Assembly (NCBI GenBank): GCA_964344775.1
Contig: CAYFOO010000064.1
Coordinates: 1 to 7,535, forward strand
From: CAYFMH01 sp964344775
GTDB taxonomy: Bacteria > Patescibacteriota > Gracilibacteria > UBA4473
Reading direction: 5' to 3'
Length of the DNA: 7,535 nucleotides
In this document: one piece after another, positions 1 through 7,300 of the stretch
How positions within the stretch are numbered: position 1 is the stretch's first letter
How the letters are laid out: each line of letters begins with the position of its first letter
Notes under the pieces: generated by a model
Seen by the model: the letters and a program-made list of their open reading frames with translations, nothing else
Database searches by the model: none
Told to the model about the DNA's origin: nothing
Position numbers and translations under genes: made by a program

Positions 1-166
1 TTAAGATAAGGCCTCTTTTTTGTGGTATCTTTCAGATAATGTTGAGTGAATTTTAATTGTCGGCATTGTTTCTTTCCCATTGACCATTGTAACTAGAAAT
101 GAAACTAACGGTTCCTTTCCAAAAGGTCAAATTTTCCAGAAAAACTTTCAGAATTACAAAATAAAC
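1..166. other. Gene-poor stretch downstream of the metallopeptidase gene
   Basis: I see no supported gene, RNA or strong terminator here. On the minus strand one frame is open from a TGA at 127-129 down to a TAA at 1-3 (41 codons). It contains an ATG at 85-87 that would give a 28-residue peptide, but there is no ribosome binding site and open runs of this length are expected by chance. The metallopeptidase frame also stays open for 37 codons beyond its own stop, to a TAA at 53-55. A small 5-bp stem (CCTTT 114-118 with AAAGG 122-126) has a 3-nt loop and no clean T-run, so it is not a convincing terminator. Confidence 0.5.
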
Positions 167-2074
167 TTAATTCCCAGTTACAAGTGGACTTTCTTGGAGG
201 GCGACCATGGCTTGGATGAGTAATTCTTGCCGTTCTTTACTTGGTTTGAAGTCTCCGTTGGATTCTCGTTTGTCCCAATAATTAGCGTCAATTTTTTTTT
301 CATTTTTCCAGTCTGTCCAGAACTGTTTATCAAACCTTCCTTCGGAAGCGATATAGAGACGAGATTGTTCGAGCCCGATGGCGGTTTTTAGAGCTTTATT
401 TGGATTTTTGGGATCATTTGCCTCTTTGTTGGCTTTTTCGAGAGCTTTTTTGTAGGATTTAGGGGTTTTCAGGATCGTCTCTATTATTTCCGCTTGGTGT
501 TCATCTATGTTTTTAGTTGCATAACTACTGGGAAATCCTTTTGTCGAGATGGCATTTTTTCCATAAAATTTTTCGTAGTCTGGACCAAGAACTCGACGAG
601 CCCATGCGTTATTTTCGTCTTTAAATCCTCCAGGACTATTATAATCTACGATATGATTGACTTCATGATCAAATGATTCTGTGTGTCCTTTATGAATAAT
701 TACAACTCCGGGGTTCTTAGCATAAACAATGGCTGCGGTTTTTTTGTCTTTTAATTCATGATAATGCTTTCCCGTTCTTTGATTTTCTACTTTTGTATCA
801 GGTGTTATGTTTATGGTGTGAATTTTGTTTTTTCGAAAATAGTTAGGTGGATATTTTTTTAACGGCTTTTGAAGTGCTTGGATGTTTTTTAGTGCTTCTT
901 CAATTTTTAATTTGTCTCCCGAATGTTTCAGATAAAAATAGTTCCACTCATAACCATCTACGTTTATTTTTAGACCATATTTTTGTTTTATTGTTTCTAT
1001 TTTTTTTGTAATTCCAGCAATTTCCTTACTGAGTTCTCGAGCGATTGGATTTCCTGGTAATCCTCTTTCTATTGCTTCACCGAATTTTGGATCACTTTCG
1101 TCTCCTGCCATTTGTTTAGCTCTGCTTCTAATTTCTTCCGGACTTAGGTTGCCAAGTTTTGCGATTTCTTCACCACTTATACATCCTTTTTTTCCTATTT
1201 TTCGTAGTTGTTTTAGATTACAAAATCCTAATTTTCCTTTTGAGTCTTTTATACTTACTCCTCCTTTATGCCCGTGTATTGTTATTTCTACGATTTTTCC
1301 TTCCGAGGTCTTTGTCTTAAATGAATATTCGTAGTTACCACGTTTGTTAAAAATAACACTTTCTGGGATGGGATCAATTCCTGTGGATCTTTTTACATAT
1401 TCCTCATTTTTTGTGGCTTTTTTTGCTTCTTTGGTAATTTCTGTTTTAGTTGATTTTGTCTCTGCCATTTGTGCATCTGGATCTGGGGCCGTTTTTTTTG
1501 GAGGTTTAGGGGCTTCCACTGGCTCTGGTTCGGTTGGTTTTGGAGTAGACAAGTCTTGGTCTCCTTCTACGGGCTCTCCATCTGCTTTAGGTTTTTCAGG
1601 AGGACGGATGGGTTTTGCTGGAGGTTTAGGTTTTCTTCGTGGTTTTATGTTGGCTAGTTTTGGCGGTATTTTCGGTTTCGGTTTTTTAGTTGGAGCTGGT
1701 GTAGCTGGGGTTGGCTTTGGTTCAACTGACTTGGGTTGCGTTTTTGGTGTGGTCACGGGTTTTTTGGCTGAAATTGGTTCTTGTTTCTTGGGTTCGGGAC
1801 GTTTTGGAGGCGTTGGTTTTTTAGTTGACACTGGTTTAGCCGTTGTTTTTTTGAGTTGTGCAAAGAGTTCTGCCGTGGTCTTTGGTAAAGCGGAACCATC
1901 ATCTTTGCAGACTTTTTCTATTCTTGCTTTCGCTTTTTTTCCTACTTCTTTTGTTTTTTTGGGGTGTGCTTTGGCGGCCGCTTGGACTTTTTTAGGGTCA
2001 ATTTTTGGTTTATCAGTTCTTTCAGGAGCTTTTTGGGCTTCTGTTGGTTTTGGAGCAGATTTCGGAGTTGCCAT
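167..2074 (-). CDS. Lys/Pro-rich protein with C-terminal lethal-factor/Pro-Pro-endopeptidase-like zinc metallopeptidase domain
   Basis: Residues 1-230 are low complexity and dominated by Lys and Pro, with Pro-Pro pairs at 89-90, 137-138, 151-152, 158-159 and 191-192. A small, probably beta-rich segment follows (about 240-290), then a helical region (300-410). The catalytic domain spans about 400-590. It has HEVNH at 470-474 (HExxH: zinc ligands H470 and H474, general base E471), then Tyr518 and Glu525 exactly seven residues apart, then Glu529. Anthrax lethal factor has the same Y-x6-E spacing (Y728/E735), as do the Pro-Pro endopeptidases of MEROPS family M34. E525 is therefore the likely third zinc ligand and Y518 the transition-state tyrosine, so the site looks intact. 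There is no signal peptide, lipobox or membrane segment, so the location is unclear: cytoplasmic, released by lysis, or exported by a non-Sec route. The ATG at 2074 is the first start in the frame, lies just below a good promoter and lacks a Shine-Dalgarno. The stop is TAA. The gene diverges from the membrane-protein operon. That it is a peptidase is well supported; its substrate is unknown. Confidence 0.93.
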   Translation of the reverse strand: MATPKSAPKPTEAQKAPERTDKPKIDPKKVQAAAKAHPKKTKEVGKKAKARIEKVCKDDGSALPKTTAELFAQLKKTTAKPVSTKKPTPPKRPEPKKQEPISAKKPVTTPKTQPKSVEPKPTPATPAPTKKPKPKIPPKLANIKPRRKPKPPAKPIRPPEKPKADGEPVEGDQDLSTPKPTEPEPVEAPKPPKKTAPDPDAQMAETKSTKTEITKEAKKATKNEEYVKRSTGIDPIPESVIFNKRGNYEYSFKTKTSEGKIVEITIHGHKGGVSIKDSKGKLGFCNLKQLRKIGKKGCISGEEIAKLGNLSPEEIRSRAKQMAGDESDPKFGEAIERGLPGNPIARELSKEIAGITKKIETIKQKYGLKINVDGYEWNYFYLKHSGDKLKIEEALKNIQALQKPLKKYPPNYFRKNKIHTINITPDTKVENQRTGKHYHELKDKKTAAIVYAKNPGVVIIHKGHTESFDHEVNHIVDYNSPGGFKDENNAWARRVLGPDYEKFYGKNAISTKGFPSSYATKNIDEHQAEIIETILKTPKSYKKALEKANKEANDPKNPNKALKTAIGLEQSRLYIASEGRFDKQFWTDWKNEKKIDANYWDKRESNGDFKPSKERQELLIQAMVALQESPLVTGN

Positions 2075-2097
2075 TTTTTTTAATTAAAATCTTTTTT

Positions 2098-2126
2098 ATT
2101 TTAGCATAAAAAAAATGAAAAAACAA
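2098..2126 (-). promoter_or_regulatory. Predicted sigma-70 promoter of the metallopeptidase gene (extended -10)
   Basis: Read on the minus strand, the -35 box is TTGTTT (2126-2121), the spacer is 17 nt and the -10 box is TAAAAT (2103-2098). The -10 is preceded by TG plus one base, making the extended -10 TGCTAAAAT. Transcription would start near 2091, giving an A-rich leader of about 17 nt before the ATG at 2074. The -10 matches consensus at 5 of 6 positions and the -35 only at TTG, which the extended -10 may compensate for. T-rich surroundings make chance matches easier. Confidence 0.55.
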
Positions 2127-2131
2127 ACTTT

Positions 2132-2160
2132 TTGCCTTTTAAAATGCCTTCTTTTACAAT
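2132..2160 (+). promoter_or_regulatory. Predicted sigma-70 promoter of the DUF2339/propeller operon
   Basis: The -35 box is TTGCCT (2132-2137), the spacer is exactly 17 nt and the -10 box is TACAAT (2155-2160). They match consensus at 4 of 6 and 5 of 6 positions. Transcription would start near 2167, leaving about 18 nt of leader before the ATG at 2185. Its -35 lies 5 bp from the -35 of the oppositely directed promoter, so the two probably share upstream contacts. No separate promoter is evident before the second gene of the operon. Confidence 0.6.
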
Positions 2161-2184
2161 ATTTTTGTTTTTAATTTTTCAAAA

Positions 2185-4284
2185 ATGGAAATCCTCTTCT
2201 TCTTTGCTTTTATCGGCCTCCTGTTCTGGAACATTAATTTGGCCTCAAAAGTCGATGATCTTGAGCGAAAAATATTTCCTGATAAGAAAAAAGGGATATT
2301 TCCCGAAGGTACTTTTGCCCCAGATACAAGTTATGACGATGAAGATGAAGAAATAGAAAAAATACCAAAAGAAGACAAAGAGGAAAAAAAGACCCTTTCG
2401 GCCGTTTCCTCAAAAAATCCCACTACTACTTCATCAAGTGCTTTTCAAGTAGAAGATTTTTTGGGGCGGAAATTCTTTTCTATTTTGGGGATCATTTCTG
2501 TGGTTTTGGCAGTCGGATTCTTCACTATGTGGGCTTTTTCCAGTGGGTTAATAGGCCCATTGGGGAGAGTTTTTCTAGGAATTGCAGCTAGTTTGATTCT
2601 CTTATTTATTGGAGAATTGAAGCGAAATTCACTACCAGATTTTTACACACTTTTTTCAGCCGGTGGGATCGCTGGGCTTATTTTTGTGACGTTTGTGGCG
2701 AGGGATTTTTATGATTTTCTTTCTGCTAGTCAGAGTTTTATATTTTATATGTTGGAGGTGGGAGTCGGACTCCTGCTTTCTTTACGATACAATTCCAGAG
2801 TGTTGGGAAATTTGGCGATAGCCGGGGGGCTATTGGCTCCGATTCTCGTAAAGTCTCCCGATCCTAATGCGATAGGTTTATTAACCTTTTTATCTATTTT
2901 GTCGGTAGCCGGGTTTGCCCTTACCACACAAAAAAAGTGGCCAGAAATAGGTTGGATTCTTTTTCTTGGAATAGTGGGGTTTGAGTTAAAAATTTTTAAT
3001 ACGGAGTTGCTTAAAAACCAGCCGGTTATATTTTTAAGCTTTATTTTTGGACTTCATGCCCTCCTGGGGAGCGGTGGCGTGGTCAGGTGTATCAAGGAAA
3101 AAATAGAACAAAAAATACATCAATCACTTGAAGATCGGGAAGTTTCAGAAATTCTGCTTCTTGTCGTTTCGCTCTTTGTCGCCAATTTTATTGCACTGCG
3201 TATTTTTGACCAGCAGGGGTGGACACATTTTGGATTTTTTGTACTGGCAGAAGGCGTTTTTTGGCTTGGATTTTCTGAGTTTTGTCGAATCAAAAAATTA
3301 GCCCTATTTCAATCCATAGGGCAGGCAGCGGCACTACTTTCTGTCCTTTTTGCTACTGTTTGGGAGTTGGAATCAAAAAGCGATTTTGCGTTGACCACTT
3401 TGTTAATCGCCGAGGGAGCACTCTTTTGTTTCGCTGCTCGAAAAACAAAAAATGTGCTTTTTCATTTTTTTGGAGGATTGGCTCTGCTCATTGCTAGTTT
3501 TTGGTTATTTGCTCTAAAGGGGTTTGGAGAAAACACGATTGCCGTGGTTTTATTAGTAGCGAGCTTGCTTTATTCTGTGGAGCCAAAATCCAAAAAAGAG
3601 GTGGTGCAACTTTGGTCAGGAATTGTATTTTTTCTCGCTTCGCTGCACCTTTTTATTTGGAATTATTCCCAATGGACTGAACTTCTCTCGGAAAAAACGA
3701 TGTTTTTGGGGCTTTTATTCCCCGTTCTTTGGAGTACGGGCGTCACTTATTCGATCCTCAAAACTAAATCGAATACGTCACTTATTGGAGGTCTTTGTTT
3801 GTTATTTATTACTAATTTAACCTTGTGGGTCTTTTTCTGGGAAGAATTCAACAGGAACCTCCTTTATGTTCCTCTTTTGGCTTTAATATTTGTTTTGGCT
3901 GGAAATTTTACCTCTTTGACTGCCTTTTTTGTAGAAGATAAGGCACTCAGTATTTCTCAGTCCTTTAAAAAAACAGCCACCGTGAGCATTCTTGCCCTTT
4001 CTACGGCAAGTGTTTTCTTCTTTGGAACAGAATTTTTAGCAGAACCGACTCGTTCCATCTTTTGGATTATGTGGGGGATTATCCTCCTTGGATTGGGGTT
4101 AAAAAACGCCTGGCCACATTTTCGGTATTTTGGGATCGGGGTGTTCTGTGGGCTGATTGCTAAGTTTTATCTTTTTGATGTATGGGACTGGGATATGTGG
4201 GTGAAGTTCTTAGCATTTTTTACTCTGGGGGCCGGACTTCTGACGATTTCTTATTTTTATAATCAAAAACCTAGATCTAAATAA
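2185..4284 (+). CDS. DUF2339 family polytopic membrane protein
   Basis: This 699-residue protein is mostly membrane-embedded. One hydrophobic segment lies at 3-19, followed by a short charged heptad-like stretch (21-31) and a soluble linker (about 32-90) with a strongly acidic core (DDEDEE at 51-56). About 21-22 more segments run from about residue 98 to 691. The DUF2339 signatures are visible at both ends. Near the start, DFLGRKFFSILG at 91-102 leads into the first of the main helices, with IGPLGR at 123-128 just before the next. At the end, FYLFDVWDWD at 661-670 is followed by a final helix with LGAGLL at 681-686. The length is within the usual range for the family. DUF2339 has no established biochemical role; cell-envelope or transport functions are guesses. 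The ATG at 2185 is the first in frame and sits about 18 nt below a good promoter, with no Shine-Dalgarno. The gene ends in tandem TAA TAA, and the next gene starts 17 bp later on the same strand, so co-transcription is likely. I see no truncation or frameshift. Confidence 0.95.
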   Translation: MEILFFFAFIGLLFWNINLASKVDDLERKIFPDKKKGIFPEGTFAPDTSYDDEDEEIEKIPKEDKEEKKTLSAVSSKNPTTTSSSAFQVEDFLGRKFFSILGIISVVLAVGFFTMWAFSSGLIGPLGRVFLGIAASLILLFIGELKRNSLPDFYTLFSAGGIAGLIFVTFVARDFYDFLSASQSFIFYMLEVGVGLLLSLRYNSRVLGNLAIAGGLLAPILVKSPDPNAIGLLTFLSILSVAGFALTTQKKWPEIGWILFLGIVGFELKIFNTELLKNQPVIFLSFIFGLHALLGSGGVVRCIKEKIEQKIHQSLEDREVSEILLLVVSLFVANFIALRIFDQQGWTHFGFFVLAEGVFWLGFSEFCRIKKLALFQSIGQAAALLSVLFATVWELESKSDFALTTLLIAEGALFCFAARKTKNVLFHFFGGLALLIASFWLFALKGFGENTIAVVLLVASLLYSVEPKSKKEVVQLWSGIVFFLASLHLFIWNYSQWTELLSEKTMFLGLLFPVLWSTGVTYSILKTKSNTSLIGGLCLLFITNLTLWVFFWEEFNRNLLYVPLLALIFVLAGNFTSLTAFFVEDKALSISQSFKKTATVSILALSTASVFFFGTEFLAEPTRSIFWIMWGIILLGLGLKNAWPHFRYFGIGVFCGLIAKFYLFDVWDWDMWVKFLAFFTLGAGLLTISYFYNQKPRSK

Positions 4285-4301
4285 TAATTTAAAAAATAAA
4301 A

Positions 4302-7300
4302 ATGAAAAAAACATCTATCGGCTTCAAAATCGGCATTGTTCTGGCACTATTGCATCTAGGGCTGGCGATGTTTACTTCTTTTGAGTCCAGTGAAATGCTA
4401 GAATCAGGGTATTACACTGCTTCTGCACTTGTGTTTATCAGATTTTTCACACTAGATGCACCGGTGATTTTTTTGTTTTCTCTATTGGACTTAAATGAAA
4501 CAACTGATCCATTGATTCAATTTGGTATTTTTGGTTCTTTTTTATGGTTTTTGATTCCCTGGTTGATAGATCGAGCTGTTACGTATATTTCTCCGAATAG
4601 TACGTGGAGAATAAAAATAATAGCTATTATCATAGCTATTCCTATTGTTTTGTTTGGGTTTTCCAGATTGAGCGATTTTCAAATAAAATATTCAATCAAA
4701 CAAGAAAGGCCTGAAGAATTAAAAAAAATGCTTAATAAAGCTTCTTCAGATATTTTTACAGAAAGGATAGTTTTTGAGGATGTAGAATTGGGTGATGTTA
4801 GTAGTATTACTCGGATGAATTGTCGGCCAGGAAAGGAGGAAGAAATTTTATTAGGAACTTCCGAAGGCGTTGTGTTTTTCAACACAGATTATCAGGAACA
4901 GCACCGGGTTAATGTGCCTACGGCTGATGGGTTTTTTAATTCAATGAAGCCTTTGGAAATTGATGAAAATCGTACATGTGGATTTCTTGGATATTTGCAT
5001 TCAGATTCAGCACACCTTTTTGACCTGAGTGGTCAGGAAATATGGAGACTTGAGTCGCCAATAGGATCAATAGGAATAGCAGGAGTTCGTTTTGGAGATA
5101 TCGATGGGGAAGGAGATTCGGAGTTTGCTACTTATTATGTATTTGAGGCAGGCGGGATTCAGCTTTTTGATAAAAATGGGAAGCAAAGATGGATACACCC
5201 GCTTTATAATCCACCTGTCAATCATGAAACGGTTGGAGAAGTAGAGTTTGCGAATATCCTTGCGGATGGAAAAACAGGAATAATTTATAATCTTTTTGGA
5301 AATGGAGGGAAATTTACCTTTCTGGATGTAGCTGGAAACGTAGTGAAACAAATAAATGTGCCTGTAAAATCATTCCATTTTACGATGGTTAATTGGCCAA
5401 ATATAAAAGAGTCACCAAATATATTGGTTGCGGAAGAGAAAAAAATTAAGGTTATTAATTTTCAAGACTCTACAATTTTAGAACTTGATGCTCCGGGAAG
5501 TGAGTCCTTTGGAGACATCAATGCTATTTCTGTTAAGTTTGATAAAGATGCACCGGAATATTTGGCAGTGAGAAAAAATCTCAGCTCGGATCTGGCCGTT
5601 TTGTATATTTACGATGGAGCTGGGAATCTTGTGTATCAAAAAACGGATGAAGTAAAAATGAATCCTAGGCCTGCTCTAGCTGCTATTCCGACTGATACGG
5701 GGGCTGAGAAATTATTAGTAGGAAGTGAGAAAGATTATCAGGCTCGAATTTTTGAATATTCGTTGTCTTCGAAAGCAGCTAATCAAGAAGTTTTAGATTC
5801 TGGGAAAAAGCCATCTTTTTCAAAAATAGATTTAAATCTTTTGACAGAAAAAAAATTAGCTCAAATCAAAGAAGTTAAACAGCAGTTTGAAGATCTCGGG
5901 AAAAGGTTTATGGAATACGGAGATAATGGTCTTATAGAGAGAGGTACGGATTTTCGCAAGCGTTTGGCAGATGAATTGAATGCCCTGGATCAGATCATTT
6001 ATTCGGCCCAGATTGAGTCTCTTTCGACACTTCAGCGTGTACAAGGAGATATTATTCGAATTGATCATGAAATAAATCAGTATTTGGATAAAAAATCACC
6101 ACAAACATCGAAGTCAGTTTTAAATGCCGAGAGAAAACCAAAACCCAGTACCAAAGTTCATTTTAAGCAAGAGGAAGAAGTTGTGATGCCTGAAAGCTTA
6201 CAACCCCTAAAAACAGAATCCGAAATTATCGAGGGATTTATTGAGGGGGTAGCAACTATAACTTCAGAGGAAAATAATCGAGAAGCCGATTTAGTTATTA
6301 AAAAAAATGAAACTCAATGGGCTCTAGACTCCCTGGTGGGAGATTTTAGAATGTTGATTCCTTATAAGCTCACAAAAGAGGATCCGCTCTATCAAGAAAC
6401 GCTGGAAACTATCTATCAAGCACGAACATTTTTTACTTCAGAAACTCCGATGTTAGAAGTTGATTTGGAAGTGCTATCAAAGAAAATAAAAACAGCACAG
6501 CAAAAAATAGAGGATTATAAAAATCGCCATGACAAGGCTGATTGGGATGATGCGATTTTGGTAACTATTCCAAATTCTTCCAAAAGCCTCCAAGTTCCAA
6601 AAAAAACATACGATTATGGGACCATTGGAGCTGATGTATGGAGAAGAACCGATGGAACCATACGGATTGATATTTATTTAGATGAAAAAACTAAAAATGG
6701 AGACATTATCCAATACGAATTTGATGAGGCTGGAAATTTTTTGAGCAAGGAAAAGACAGAAATAGCTACTTCTCTGGAGGTGAGTGATAATACTTTTGAA
6801 GTCCTTGGAGTGAGTCGTTATGAGTCTGATACTTGGCCAAGGATTCTGGTACCACAAAGCCCTGGAGTGTATATTTCAAATGGGCTAGAGACTCTTCCTT
6901 TTTCTGATGACAAAGAGAATTGGCCGCCAAATACAAATTACGTCATAAAACGGAATACAGACGGTTCTCTTGAATTGCTTAATAAAGAAACCGGGGAGAA
7001 TCACCAGTTTGACCAGGAGGGAAAGTCTAAAGATGATAAGTATGGAGCAAGAATGAAGGCGGCCGAAGCATTTGTGACCAAAATACCTAGAAAATTAACT
7101 CCAGCAGAAATACAAGCAATAAAATCATGGTTGCCTCCTGTGGAGAAACATTTACAAGGAGCAGAAATTCTTCAGAAATCGTTCAACGATGACGGCAAGA
7201 ATATACAAACTCGTTATAAACTAAAAAATGGGAATATAATCCATGTCGTGGAAGAACATTATGGAAGAAAAACGGATTCTGTAAGTCTCCATGAAGAAAA

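Noticed and set aside
114..126. CCTTT-CCA-AAAGG hairpin as a terminator for the metallopeptidase gene
   Set aside because: It has only five base pairs, a three-base loop and no following uninterrupted T-run on the minus strand.
53..166. Open continuation of the metallopeptidase frame for 37 codons after its TAA, suggesting readthrough or an eroded C-terminus
   Set aside because: An open run of this length is likely by chance. The catalytic domain is already complete, and no recoding context or hairpin is evident after the stop.
292..300. A9 run on the coding strand of the metallopeptidase gene (codons 592-595) as a slippage or programmed frameshift site
   Set aside because: Long A/T runs are frequent throughout this AT-rich window. 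The run lies past the catalytic residues, and no downstream stimulatory structure or sensible alternative product is seen.
1344..2087. A 247-codon plus-strand open frame opposite the protease tail, rich in Gly, Phe and Val
   Set aside because: It is the antisense shadow of Lys/Pro-rich coding sequence, whose complementary codons give Gly/Phe/Val. It has no start context, and its composition follows directly from the other strand.
2132..2356. A 74-codon plus-strand frame beginning ahead of the DUF2339 start
   Set aside because: It overlaps the well-supported DUF2339 gene in another frame and begins at or before the predicted -35 box, upstream of the expected transcript start.
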